Positions 31,664 to 43,109 of a stretch of 64,000 bases of DNA are shown piece by piece. Under the pieces are notes generated by a model, which had not been told where the DNA came from, searched no databases, and worked only from the letters and a program-made list of their open reading frames with translations. The position numbers were made by a program, and so were the translations under genes. The stretch is from contig CM063510.1 of NCBI GenBank assembly GCA_032207245.1, positions 157,302,758-157,366,757 of the forward strand, read 5' to 3'. Every line of letters starts with the position of its first letter. Within the stretch, counting starts at the first letter, position 1. Source of the stretch: Pardosa pseudoannulata. Its lineage: Eukaryota > Arthropoda > Arachnida > Araneae > Lycosidae.

Positions 31664-32368
31664 CCCTTTGAGGATGAATGCATCATATATGCAACGTCTT
31701 TCAATTTGACTCAGGGAACCAGTATATCATTAATGGTATTTTCAGTAGAACATTTAATTAGTAATTCTTATTGCCGCTAGAGGTAGCTCTATATCTGTTA
31801 CAGGTGATATTGTCTACCAGAGATATCTAAATACTACAGAATCATCTGGTTCAATTTAACCGTTTCGTGGGCCATTTAGTTTTCACTCCACGTTTCGAAA
31901 CTTTCAAAATAGAGCTGTTTGTGGTGTGAGTCACCCTTGACTGCAACCGCAACGGACTGACGGACGAGAAACCGTTAGTTGAGAGAACGCGCTATGTAAC
32001 GAACTAGGATATGATGTATGTTCTGTATCGTGGCCGCTTAGAATGATAATTAAATAGATGCGTGCTAATACTAACTTGCCTGGTCATTTACGCCTCTTAC
32101 ACTCTACATGTACTGTACTATTCTAAAATAGAACAGAGTAACAACACACTGTTAATTTTATTCAATCGATCGAACAACTGATGGCAGAGCAAAACCGAAG
32201 CGGGAAGCAGTCTTTCCGTCGTTTCAATAACAAGACCAATATATTAGAATGGGTTTTGCGCTTCCAACAGGAGTATTTTGTAAGATCGTGTAGGTGAGAA
32301 GTAATCTTCCCACGGCCTACGAAAGGGTTAAAAGATGTTGCATACATGATACGCCCGTCGTCAAAAGG
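31664..32368. mobile_element. piggyBac-type MITE (family pB-1) inside SINE-A
   Basis: Flanked by TTAA (31660-31663 and 32369-32372). Terminal inverted repeats about 32 bp long: left CCCTTTGAGGATGAATGCAT, continuing to GTTGCA on the right in inverse, with several mismatches. Without the nested element it is about 233 bp. The central CCCTTTG terminus and TTAA target are typical of piggyBac. Confidence 0.8.
31860..32327. mobile_element. piggyBac-type MITE (family pB-2) nested in pB-1
   Basis: Flanked by TTAA (31856-31859, 32328-32331). Ends CCGTTTCGTGGGCC-like and GGCCTACGAAAGGG are inverted repeats. It shares its left end and ATTTTATTCAATCGATCGAA through the right end with the shorter copy at 57303-57537; about 233 bp of centre are present only here. 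Confidence 0.8.
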
Positions 32369-32479
32369 TTAAAGCCGATTCCGAACGGTTATACATGTTC
32401 ATACCATAGTGGTACTCGAAGCCACGAACTCTGGTACTGAATAGCAGTGCTCATTTAGCTGTCGTTCGACGAATTGGGA

Positions 32480-33046
32480 AGGATATATTTTGCAAACAAG
32501 CAAGTACATATCCTTTCAGTTATTTACTAATAATTTTTTCATAATAATACCATATAAGCGCCATCTATAGAGGGGCAGTCAAAAGTGTTAAAATTAGTTT
32601 ATATTCTGTGGGTGAAGACTCCAGTTATTTGCATATCTAAAAGAGAGTGTACCGAAAAATTTTCTAATCAAATGAAATGAAAAATATTTTCTCATAAACG
32701 GAAGGCATATAGACGAGAAGAATTTCCCTCGCCGTCATGGCGTTATAAAAGTTCGTTTATAAATGATCTTGAAATGAGAATTCTGACATCCATCAGTTGA
32801 AATCGTTTTAAAAATTTTTTGCATGTGTCAGACTTCTTTTATGAGAAAAGTTCTAGATGAGAGCGGAACAGACATATGAAATTTTGAACGTGACATTTTG
32901 TCAAAATATAATATGCAAGTGAGCATTATATTATAGTTTGAGGAAAATATAAAACAAATGCGGATTATATTATAATGTGAACAAAAATATAATAAAAGTG
33001 AGAAAGCTGAAGCTTTATGGTAAAAATTAAAAATGATGGACATTTT
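32480..33046. other. Unassigned stretch
   Basis: AT-rich, with TATAATATGCAAGTGAG- and TATAATGTGAACAAAAATAT-like short repeats near 32900-33000. No gene. Confidence 0.3.
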
Positions 33047-33744
33047 GGAACTACTTTGATATACCCCCCAAATCAGAAATTTGGCGACTTTTTTTTCTCG
33101 CCAAGCAAAATACATGTTTTTGGCGCCTTTTTTTCTCGCCAAGATAAATTCTCGCTAAATACTAAAAAAAAAAAAAAAAACCATAAAAAAAAACGGAATC
33201 ATTAAATACAAAAATACACATAATTAACGTCTGCATATCCTGAGCCAAATGATGCAAAAATAAACATTTAACAATACCTGACCTTTCAACTGTCGGCCTA
33301 CCCGACTAAATGAAGCACAACTATCAATTTTCCGACTCAAAATTCCCTGAATCTTTTCAACAACACTATATACAGTAGGTATATTGAAAGCTAAAAGATA
33401 AAAATAATTAATAGAAAAAAAATATAATTGGAAAATACAACCAGATTTGCAGCAAAATACAGCAAGTCAGAAATCCGCTTGATCACTTCACAAACAAATG
33501 GCGAATGAATGAAATGACGGTAAAACATATATGAAATCCAAAAATTGTTGCCACAAAACTTTAAAAAAAAAAACTCAAAATGGTACAAAATACAAGAAAA
33601 TACTAAATTTGGCAACAACAAAAACCTAAAAGCTGAAAAAAACTAAATTGGCAACACCAAAATAAGAAACAGCAACCCTAAAAAGTCCGTAGCGTGTGCC
33701 AGATTTGGCGCGTAATTTTTTGGGGGGTATATCAAAGTTGTACC
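33047..33744. mobile_element. 698 bp inverted-repeat element (family IR-698), copy 1
   Basis: Terminal repeats GGAACTACTTTGATATACCC and, inverted at the right end, GGTACAACTTTGATATACCC, each followed by CC(A)n. Flanked by GACATTTT (33039-33046) and GTCATTTT (33745-33752), an 8 bp duplication with one mismatch. Inside are CTCGCCAAG/GGCGACTTTTTT blocks and a minus-strand ORF also present in copy 2. Confidence 0.75.
33391..33621 (-). CDS. Unidentified short ORF carried by IR-698
   Basis: 76 codons. The segment FYRHFIHSPFVCEVIKRISD, followed by LLYFAANLVVFSNY, is present with one visible substitution in the second copy (40109-40354, plus strand). The family is unknown; it may simply be conserved because the DNA copies are young. 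No catalytic motif seen. Confidence 0.3.
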   Translation of the reverse strand: MLLPNLVFSCILYHFEFFFLKFCGNNFWISYMFYRHFIHSPFVCEVIKRISDLLYFAANLVVFSNYIFFLLIIFIF

Positions 33745-33789
33745 GTCATTTTTATTGCGAATGCAGGAATTTGTGTCATCTCAATCCCT

Positions 33790-34110
33790 TGACCAAAAAA
33801 TTTTAAATCTACAATTACTATTAAAAAATGAAAAAAATAAAAAAAATACAAAAAAAAATAAAAAAATACAACAAACAAAAAATACAAGTCATAAAAATAA
33901 TATAACAATAAAAAACAAAAACAAATAATAAAATAAAAACAAAATAAAAATAAAAAAAAATACAAAATAAAAAAAAAAATTTACTTAAAACAAAAAAATG
34001 ATAAAACAAAAAAAAATTGCCACAAATTAAAAAAAAAAAAAAAAAAACAAAAAAAAACAAATATAAAAAACTAAAAAAAAATAAAAAATTAAAAAACACA
34101 AAATCAAAAA
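33790..34110. repeat. A-rich low-complexity tract
   Basis: Runs of A broken by C and T in AATAAAAA/ACAAAAAAA patterns for about 320 bp. The open frames on the opposite strand (Phe/Tyr-rich) are artefacts. Confidence 0.9.
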
Positions 34111-34417
34111 TGCAAAATTCCCTTAAAAAGTCCGTAACAATTTTTTTTAGAAAATCACGTTGCGTTTTTATGTTTATTGAGGAGTGAAGACAATTCTATA
34201 TGACTTATGAATATATTTTTTTGTTTAGAAATTACCATTTATGTTATAAATGTTACACCATTTTTATTGTTATTTATTTTATTTTTTTATTGTTAAAATA
34301 GTTTAGAATTGTTACGTTATTTCATTAACCATATGTTTTTATTCATAGCTTAGAAGCGTTATTTCAGAACTTAACCATATGTAAATTTTATCATAGCTCA
34401 GAAACTAATAGTTCTCC

Positions 34418-34420
<3 letters not shown>

Positions 34421-34446
<26 letters not shown>
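34421..34446. repeat. Poly(A) run
   Basis: About 27 uninterrupted A. Confidence 0.9.
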
Positions 34447-34448
<2 letters not shown>

Positions 34449-34630
34449 TTTGGACGACAAAAGGTTTTAAATTAATGTGTCTTAGAACATAGACATGATG
34501 TAGTGTCGTGATATCAAAGAGTAACAGCGCGATATTTACGCTTTTTTGTTAATTTTTTTTTCTCAGTAGATTTTAAATATATTATTATTTGAGCTAACCG
34601 TTTGTCGCATTAGGAATATTATTATTATTA

Positions 34631-35145
34631 CTAGCATATGGCCCATCATATGACGGGATTAGTAAAATTTTTAATATTTTAGAACTGTTAAGTATCCAAT
34701 GAGGCAGGTAAAAAATGGTTTATTTTTTGGCTGAGAATTATCTGGTTGACTCTCAATAATTTAATTATCATCATACTCCTCTAGAGTCTCCCGTCCTGTA
34801 ATGCAGTTTAGAATCACATTGAATTCATTTAGTCAAACCGTGTGGTTATGTATAATAAACAAACACACAAAAGAACAAACTTCTTAATTTCCAAATATAT
34901 ATAAATTAAAAGTTAGATATTAATTAGTCCGTGAAATAGATTCTAGACTTATATGAAAAGAATTTATTGTTAATACCAGTGATAAAATTTTCATTGCAAC
35001 AAAAAATGATCGATGATTTAATTTAAAATTATCACACATCTACCTAATCTATTATTTAAGACAAATATAAAAGAAAATCATTTACGTAATATCTAAGTTC
35101 AGTGATAAAAGATATTAAAATAGTGCTTAAAAAGTTTACGTATAG
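34631..35145 (-). mobile_element. Non-autonomous Helitron, 3' part (copy 6)
   Basis: In reverse: CTAG, then GCATATGGCCCATCATATGA and CGGG (hairpin with one change). It then matches the 59728-60542 copy through CTCAATAATTT, GTCTCCCG, GCAGTTTAGAATCAC and TTACGTAATATCTAAG. The element's 5' end is missing. Confidence 0.7.
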
Positions 35146-35149
35146 AATT

Positions 35150-36010
35150 ATTTATTATCTTTTTTTTAAAAGAAATAGACGGATATCAAGATACACACTC
35201 AAGTATTTAACTTCTCTCTCACAGGAAAACGGTTTAGTAGGTAGGAGATATACGTTTATAACTGAAAATTGTATTTGATGGGCAAAGCTTCATCCTTCCT
35301 TTGGAACCGACGTTCTAAAATGCCAAAATGTCGTTCTAAGTATTTGTGTATGTACATTAGAGAAATTGAGAGCTGCAGAAATTGAGACTAAGAATGATTA
35401 CGCGTGTTCCCTTGCACCTCTAAAAATAAATGTTTACATTTTCTCTGGCAATCCGGAATTAAAAGGTCTCGGAGGAGAAGTTCATTGAACCGATCTCCAG
35501 TGAAGATAAGGCGCGAGAAAATAAGATTATTTGGTTGTTCGTTTTTTTGAAATTTATTAAAAAAGAAAGAGCTTAAAACATTTTGTTTGGACGAGACAGA
35601 TAAACGTGACTGCATTCCGGAGGGAGCATTCGAAATCACTCGTGGGGACTCGATGGAAACAGCGTCGTTGTAATGTGAGAGAGTACATGCGCTTTAGTCA
35701 GTGTTCGGCAGTATTCTTGAAATGGAATTTTTACTCAATGTTTCTCTAAGACGACGGTGGATTGGAAAATTTTAATAGTCCTCGAAAAGTAATTAAGTAT
35801 TGTACTTTGCTGTTAACTCTTTGTCTGTTATCATATAAGAGAATAATTAGATGTGCCTCAGATATAAAAAGCTTTAAATTTCATCTGTCTAACTGAAAAA
35901 TATAACTAAATTTAAGACCCTGCTTCAAATAATTTTCCACTTAAAATATAGTTCATTATGTATGACATGTGATATACAAAGCATTAGATGTGTATATCAT
36001 ATGAGTTGAC
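35150..36010. other. Unassigned stretch
   Basis: No gene or repeat recognised. An open frame at 35388-35639 minus has no motif. Confidence 0.3.
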
Positions 36011-36636
36011 AAAGGGTTAAAGAAATATTTTTCCAAATTAAAAGCAATAAGCAAAGGGTTAAAGAAGTATTTTTCCAAATTAAAAACAATAAGCAAAGGG
36101 TTAAAGAAATATTTTTCCAAATTAAAAGCAATAAGCAAAGGGTTAAAGAAGTATTTTTCCAAATTAAAAACAATAAGCAAAGGGTTAAAGTAGTATTTTT
36201 CCAAATTAAAAGCAATAAGCAAAGGGTTAAAGAAGTATTTTTCCAAATTAAAAACAATAAGCAAAGGGTTAAAGTAGTATTTTTCCAAATTAAAAGCAAT
36301 AAGCAAAGGGTTAAAGAAATATTTTTCCAAATTAAAAACAATAAGCAAAGGGTTAAAGTAGTATTTTTCCAAATTAAAAGCAATAAGCAAAGGGTTAAAG
36401 AAGTATTTTTCCAAATTAAAAACAATAAGCAAAGGGTTAAAGTAGTATTTTTCCAAATTAAAAGCAATAAGCAAAGGGTTAAAGAAATATTTTTCCAAAT
36501 TAAAAGCAATAAGCAAAGGGTTAAAGAAGTATTTTTCCAAATTAAAAACAATAAGCAAAGGGTTAAAGTAGTATTTTTCCAAATTAAAAGCAATAAGCAA
36601 AGGGTTAAAGAAGTATTTTTCCAAATTAAAAGCAAT
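36011..36636. repeat. 42 bp minisatellite, 15 copies
   Basis: Unit begins AAAGGGTTAAAGAAGTATTT and ends AAAGCAATAAGC. Fourteen exact 42 bp periods plus a partial unit. Copies differ at two sites: GAAAT/GAAGT/GTAGT and AAAGC/AAAAC. The second site alternates almost strictly, giving an 84 bp higher-order unit. Since 42 is a multiple of 3, it yields repetitive open frames on the minus strand (for example NPLLIAFNLEKYFF), probably not genes. Confidence 0.95.
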
Positions 36637-36639
36637 TTG

Positions 36640-37740
36640 TGTAATTGTACAAAGATATTGACTTCTCACTTATGCGCTTCACATTTATGCATATCTTTTT
36701 TTTCTAGTCCTGTCAAAGTAACTAAAATAAGTAAAAATTGAAAACAGTTTTAAATTTGTCAGGTATACGACTTTCATATATACGCCTTTCTGAATTGTAA
36801 ATATTGGGTTAAGAAATACAATTTCCTTTCACTTGAATGGCAAAAAAAATTGGTTAACTGATCTATTTGTCAGGAATTTACAGTTTGTGTGAGTTATCAA
36901 TTATCGTCTATTGTTTCTATTAAATGGACTAATAAAGAGAGATATTTGTGTGTTTGTTATGAAGTGGAAAGACGAGGAGGAAGGCAATTTCAATTTTATA
37001 TTTTTTAGTTTAGTTTTTACGTTTATTAAATTATATATATATCACAATTATTAACTTTAATATTTCCTTTAAAACCTCCTCTCTCCCATTCTAATTTATT
37101 TAAATCTTTTTCCCAGCCTCTAAATAGTTTAATCAAAGGAGTATTTTCCACTTAACATTCTTCCTAAAGCTGTCTATCCTAAAAATGTAAACTTTCTGTC
37201 TATTCAGCACGTTTTCCAGCTGTTTGGCGGCAAATGGTTTCGCGTTTTGCTGATATTGCATTTAATTCGCTTATTAAGTTGTTTTTTACCGTGGGAAAAT
37301 TCTTTCTGTCATCGCTCTTGGGTGCACCTCTGTTCGATCAGAGTGAACTCTGTGGCTTTTCTTTGTCTGTTGTCCAGTAGAATAGATGTGCGTTGTAACT
37401 GCTCTGGAATAAAGTTTAAAATAAACTTCTGCCGTTCTCTTCAATGTCAGCCTGACTGCGTTATTATTACTGCTAGCTGTTGAGCTTTCTCCTTGTCAAG
37501 GAGATATGTCAAGGATTATAACTGGTGGTTTTATAAAAAAAATAGATTACATATATATAGCTAAATATGTCTGTGAAAAAAAGTTTTTTTTGCGTTCTAA
37601 TGATAGTGTAATACGCATTCTTCATAGTCTGAAATTAATTTTTTTCTTTCTGTGTCATTTTATCATATAATATTGATATGACACATAGACCTGCTGTAGC
37701 TTTAAGATTCTAGAAACTTCCATTTTTAACACTAGAATGC
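36640..37740. other. Unassigned stretch
   Basis: Short frames only (37247-37483 plus has Cys-rich spacing but no recognisable domain or splice context). Confidence 0.3.
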
Positions 37741-37754
37741 CCGAAAACTTGTTT

Positions 37755-37950
37755 ATACACATACACACATTATATATGTAATGATATTTTAACCAAACTA
37801 ATACTTCGAGACTTCTAGAACAGCAAGTTAATTTCTGCTTCGCTTAACTATTCTGATATAACTCCTTTAAGTAACTTAGTTTCACATCCAGTGACCCCAT
37901 GTGATAAACTCTTCAAACTTTAATTGCCTGGCTCCCTTCTGCTCTCTCCT
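37755..37950 (+). repeat. Dispersed repeat, copy 2
   Basis: Matches 16700-16990 (TAATGATATTTTAACCAAAC, GTTTCACATCCAGTGACCC, GTGATAAACTCTT), with a shorter middle. Confidence 0.6.
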
Positions 37951-37959
37951 GTTATGTAA

Positions 37960-38822
37960 GTGAATGTAAAACATTCTTTCTTATTATACCTGATCATCTT
38001 TTCCCCGACAAGAATTAAAGAAGGGAAATTTGTGTGCTTTGGGGAGGACGACTCTTTCTCAGTTTCTACAGATGGATTTCTGCAGAACTCTTTGTAATGA
38101 GATTTTATGCCGACGGAGATGCTCGGCGTCTGTCCATAGTAAACCCCATAGACTGCTATCAGTTTGAGATGTTACGTAGAGAAAGAATCGGACCGCCTAG
38201 CTGGTCAGGAGGAGACCTAACTTGCAAAAAGTGTTTTCATGTCCAGAGAATTTTAGATGTGTTCATAATAACTCTTCTTTACTGCAAAGATAGTTTTACT
38301 TCCTGTTTTGGCAGTCCAGTGCCTCTGTCTTGAACTAAAACATACAGATTACGCGGCGTATTTAAAAAGGGTTCAAGAGACACAGAATAGTTTTAAATAC
38401 AACGTTACGAAGTGTGTTATGATGGGACCTCCTTGTTTCTTGGCTCTAAAAGTTGACGGCATCCAAGGTTTCTGGCTTGTCCCTTGGAGAAGAGTCATTT
38501 TCGAATGAATGTAAATGATAAAAGAAACGTGATTTTCAAGGCTGCTTAAACTCTTATGAACAGCGACCTTTAAATGGCAACTACCTTTTTGTTTTTTATT
38601 ATGTATTCTCCCTTCCCTCCCCTTGAGTGCTAAAATTCTCGTTGCATGTCATTCTGTAGCAGGTATCATGTCATATTACATGACTCAAATCGCTAAAATA
38701 GAAAAAAATACATTGATTCTTTCGGCACGAGGTATTTCCTTGCTACTATCGCTACATTCCCAGTCTTCAACCTGCTGCTCTCCAAGAAGTCACACGAAGG
38801 CATCATCACCATCATAGAGTCA
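37960..38822. other. Unassigned stretch with a 99-codon open frame
   Basis: 38034-38333 plus is open, moderately GC-rich and includes RRERIGPPSWSGGDLTCKKC. I recognise no family. It could be an old retroelement or a gene fragment. Confidence 0.25.
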
Positions 38823-39030
38823 TGTCTTTACGGAGGGATGAATTCATCCCGCTCACTGGTTGTCAGCTGCTATTCTCTACCTTGTATATATTGTATGTAA
38901 TTCACACTTCTTTTTTGTGATTGTATTGTATTTTATGTATTTATAGTCTTTGTAATTATTTTTTAATAAAGGACATAAAGTCCCAAAAGCACCCAAGATT
39001 CGCATAATGTCTTAATAGAAATTTTCAACA
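38823..39030 (+). mobile_element. Possible solo LTR
   Basis: A TG...CA segment (TGTCTTTACGGAGGG to ATTTTCAACA) with TTTTTAATAAAGGACATAAA, a poly(A) signal, placed as in an LTR. No clear target duplication, so weak. Confidence 0.3.
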
Positions 39031-39759
39031 CCCCCCATCCAGGCAATTAGTTGGGGTTTGAGTTCCTGGTGTTGTCCTTGGAGATCATGATTCATGGAGT
39101 TGTCGTCGCTTGAGCGCTGTTGGTGGAGTTACTGAGGTAAGAACAGATGGCGTGTTGAGCCAAAGACCTAGCTCAGCGAACTGGTAGCTTAGCTGAATAT
39201 ATATTTGGGACAAATTTAAAACGGTAATATTGTTTATTGAACATTTCCAAAATATGCTAAACTCTTATTTTTAATTCATAATCTTTTTGTTTCCATTTTT
39301 ACCCCCTTTCCCCCCAATTGCAAATTTTTTTTATTGGAATTGGTTGATATTGTAGAATTAATTGAAGTTTATCTTGTGGAAAGCACAGCGATTGAAATCT
39401 TATTACACTTTAAAAACTCTGCAAATCAGAACAGATGTAAATCAATTATTTGATGTGTTTTGACCCATAGTTATCAGTCTAGTTGCGCTTTTATGCATTA
39501 ACAAAACATTTTAAAACCAAGTTTAGCATCATAGTTCAATACTAATTAAATGAAAATAATGGTACTAAAACATAGTAGGTCAAATGAAATTAAAAAATCC
39601 ATTTATGTATCATGCGTAAGCAGTGATGTCTTCCTACTTAAATTGGAAATAAGAAATGAAATATAGTCCATTCATCCAAATGTCCATGTCTTTTTTCAGT
39701 GATATAATTTTTTAAAGATTGGCATCATGTGAGACATAAGCAACTGATTTTAGTTTGAC

Positions 39760-40065
39760 ATAAAAACAGGGTACCCCCGACAAGCTTTAAGCATCGCAAC
39801 AATTTTCCTTTTGATCTCGCCGTGTCTATATTTTGATTTATATTATTTTAGTACCCGTTTATCCTGAACAACCCTTTTGTTATGTATTAAATGCGCCTAA
39901 TTCTTATTGGCGGTTTGATATCAGAACAGGGTACAACCTCCAACTTGGCGATAAAGCTCGAAGCATATCAACTTAAATTTTTTCTCCTGTTCTCTGAGTG
40001 TCCAAAGAATCCGTGTCAATATTTTGATTTATATTATTTTGGTTTCTGGGGTACCATTTTTCTAG
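39760..40065 (+). repeat. Imperfect tandem duplication, about 160 bp
   Basis: CAGGGTACMMCC..., GATAAAGCTCGAAGCAT-like and TATTTTGATTTATATTATTT blocks occur twice in order (about 39768-39850 and 39925-40043). Confidence 0.55.
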
Positions 40066-40657
40066 TTTTTTTTTAAAGTTTTGTGGCAACAATTTTTGGA
40101 TTTCATATATGTTTTACCGCCATTTCATTCATTCGCCATTTCTTTGTGAAGTGATCAAGCGGATTTCTGACTTGCTGTATTTTGCTGCAAATCTGGTTGT
40201 ATTTTCCAATTATTTTTTTTCTATTAATTTTTTTTATCTTTTAGCTTTCAATATGTTTCGTAAATCATGTTTAGCGGATAATGTTGATTGTTTCAATACA
40301 TTTATTGAAATTGCTGCTCGGGTAAATTGGGAGGAATTCAAAATTTCTGTATAAATAATTCTTTTTATTAGATTGCCGACACGTATTTACAATCGTATTT
40401 GTTAAAATTTTTGTGTAAATTGCATATAATATGTTATTCAGTGTCATTTATTTGTATTTTTTATGTATTTATTGTATTTTTAGGTATTCTTTTTTGTCGT
40501 ATTTCATGATTCCGTATTTTTTATGTATTAATTATTTGTATTTAACGAGAATTCATCTTGGCTAGAAAAAAAAAAAAGTCGCCAAAAACAGGTATTTTGC
40601 TTGGCGAGAAAAAAAGTCGCCAAATTTCCGATTTGGGGGGTATATCAAAGTAGTTCC
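40066..40657 (-). mobile_element. IR-698 element, copy 2 (truncated at one end)
   Basis: Reverse copy of 33047-33744: CCATTTCATTCATTCGCCAT, GTGATCAAGCGGATTTCTGA, CTTGGCGAGAAAAAAAGTCG, ending GGGTATATCAAAGTAGTTCC. Its left end (about 40066) lacks the second terminal repeat. Confidence 0.75.
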
Positions 40658-40659
40658 GT

Positions 40660-42370
40660 TTACGGTTCCGTTACGGCTAAATCTTATTTGTTATTAATTT
40701 TGTGAAATTAAATGTATTGACTTTGGTGAACAACGACAATTTTACCAAAAACCTAAACCGGTTAAACTCATAATCTATCATTATCGTCTGTATGTCATTT
40801 CTTACTGGTTTGCGGTTCTGCTTTCCAATGGTTTACTATGGTTCATTTTTTAAAAATAGTTTGGAGCTATTGGGCTTGTAAACTGTTGAAGGATCAATTG
40901 CTCATAATGACCTGATGAATGTCGTATGAATGTCTGGTTTGTAAATGGTTTCGGTTAATTAAGTTAGAGTATATACTTGTATTAAATTGGATCGATCAAT
41001 GTTGCGAAAAGGCCAATGAATACCCTGTTCTTTTGGAATAACTTTTTGTTTAGTAAACAGCGCCAGGAGTTTGGCCAAATTCACCAAGGGGTACTCTATT
41101 CTGAAGTAACACTCTGATTTTTAGTTGTGTATTGTGTAAATAAAACATTGTCCAGCAAATAAAGGTACACATGTTACATCGTATGGGAGAGGTCAAAGTA
41201 GAACATTTCCCCAACGAATGGCCATCATCCAACAAAAATACAAAATAGGAGTCAGATATATGTATATGGTCTTTAATGCAAATGTGTTTACACATACATT
41301 CTAGAGTGTAAGAAAATAAGGATACATTTTACAATAGCTCTGAAGATTGATCTCTTGGCACCATTTGTTTCACATTCTAGGCTCGTGTTGGCTGAAGAGA
41401 AAGACCTGACTGTGCTCTCAGTTAATCTCTTTTGCGATATGCAATATTAAAATAACCACTCATTTCATTCCCTCTACGTTTTCCTTCCAAGACATTTTTC
41501 GTTAATTTACCTCAACCGAATTAAGCCTAAAAGAAAGATCTCCAGGCCGATTTGATGGCACTGAAATGACTTGGATGAAACTTCCTCTACGGTTGCGGTA
41601 CTACGGTGTGCTAACAGTGTCCTTCTGAATCGACGTTACTCTAAGTGCACTATTAAAGTGAATAGCAGTATTTCTGTGAAACTAACGTTACGACTATAAT
41701 CTTACTATTCCTCTTACATTTAGAGTAAACTCGGCAATCTTTGTTTTTTTCTTCTCCAACCGCTCCACAGACGTCGAAAACGAATATACTTTAAACACAA
41801 GGACAAAAATGTCAACCTGTAAATAATGCCATCTTTAAAAAGATACGTAATCTGAAAAGGGACACACATATGCTTTCTTTTGAGGTAGATTATAGAAAAA
41901 GGATGTAAACGGAACGAAGAGCTGAAGCGTCAATTTGATTATAGCTGGAATAATAGGACGTAAATGCATCTGCTCGAATGAAAGTGAATGCACTTCTCTT
42001 TTCGTTGAATGTTTTTAAACTCTCGGAGATGAAAAAGGAGAATTCAGGGATTTTTTTTACAGCTGAACTTTTGAATCCGAGCCAATTAGAATCATCCGCA
42101 TTGTTCTCGTTTTTTAAAATTTAAGAATAACGTGGTGTGTCGAGATAGTTTACTTTCTTTCATGGAGAGATACTTTTCAAGTAATAAGTTTTTATCGCGG
42201 AATTTTCTAATTATTGCAGGATTAGTTATAACACAGGAAACTGCCTTGGAACAAAATTTTGGCGTCATTCAAAATGATCAAAAAGTTTTTGGCGATTAGG
42301 CAAATAAAGTGTCGAAAGGATTCCAGGAAAACAACAATTGTGTAACTGCGGAAGGGAAAGCGGTTTTTTT
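40660..42370. other. Unassigned stretch, downstream of stum
   Basis: No bounded repeat or coding match recognised; the part near 42 kb may be downstream flank or UTR of the stum gene. Confidence 0.3.
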
Positions 42371-42376
42371 TTTTCA

Positions 42377-42382
42377 TTTATT
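42377..42382 (-). terminator. Candidate poly(A) signal of stum
   Basis: TTTATT on the plus strand is AATAAA on the minus strand, about 690 bases past the stum stop codon. Position plausible, but the hexamer is common here. Confidence 0.3.
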
Positions 42383-43071
42383 TTCCAAACCCCGGAGATC
42401 TCGAGATATAAGAAATTGGTTGTCTTCCATTGGAAGCTTCAAGAGGATATTAGTGCTCGCTTCACTTACACAGAAAAACGTAGAAAATGAGGGAAAGAGA
42501 AGACTCTTTTAGAATTGCATTTTACGGATGAATGAAAGTACTTGAGGGAACAATGGAAAATATACACAATGAAAGATCGAGAATGAAGTACAAAAATCTC
42601 ATTAAACAATCAATCACAGGACCTGCAGTGAGAAAAAAACAAAGAAGTTCTCGTAGTTACAACATGTGGGTTTTCATAAACATTCCACGGTGCGGTGCAA
42701 AACGCTTTTTCGTAAGACGAATGCTTTTATAATAAGAACTCGTACTGCATTGTTACGGAACATGCCAAAGATATCTGTGCGGTCCGTCTGTTCGATGTCC
42801 TGCCGGACGGCGACTCAAGTGTTCCCCGCCGTCGCCATTCGCTAAACACTTCGATGAATACGAACGCCATCGATGGGGACGCATTCGAATGATCTCAGTC
42901 TAGAGAAAAAGCAAGAACACGCCATGCTCCTGTCGAACGAACGGGAAAAATGGTGTGTCGCTTTGCTTCCCGATGTCGTCCCTCAAATCAAGCGCTCGAT
43001 CGCACGGGGATATGGGAGACGGGTCCGCACTTGTGCTCCGAGGGGAAGTGTGTGTGCCGGACATCGTGCCT

Positions 43072-43109
43072 CTATAACATGGACGTGGGGTGATCAGCAT
43101 CCTTAGCCG
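43072..43109 (-). CDS. stum: stum terminal coding exon (putative)
   Basis: Acceptor CTTTCTGCAG on the minus strand. Two bases finish the split codon, then AKDADHPTSML and TAG. Supported by a strong polypyrimidine tract and phase, not by homology. Confidence 0.6.

Larger units (their letters stand above)
31597..32480 (-). repeat. SINE-A copy interrupted at TTAA by a piggyBac-type MITE
   Basis: Reverse SINE-A blocks GGAGCGCTACTGTCTAC and GGGACCTAATGC on the left continue after the insertion with AAAGCCGATTCCGAACGG and the tRNA-like end. The break is exactly at the SINE's own GCTTAAAGCC site. Confidence 0.85.

Noticed and set aside
33732..34099. Phe/Tyr-rich membrane-like open frames
   Set aside because: They are the complement of an A-rich low-complexity tract.
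36011..36636. CRISPR array
   Set aside because: Units are contiguous near-identical repeats with no unique spacers, in a eukaryotic repeat-rich context.
35956..36669. Long minus-strand open frames (237 and 212 codons) of 14-residue repeats
   Set aside because: They arise because the 42 bp minisatellite is a multiple of three. Two frames are open at once and there is no start or splice context.
39891..40354. Two plus-strand ORFs as a host gene
   Set aside because: One lies in a tandem duplication and the other in the inverted-repeat element copy 2; neither has splice context.
42900..43100. 66-codon minus-strand frame over the stum terminal exon
   Set aside because: Its phase does not fit the donor of the upstream stum exon; the phase-correct frame ends at 43072. 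It could be an alternative only if another exon were used.
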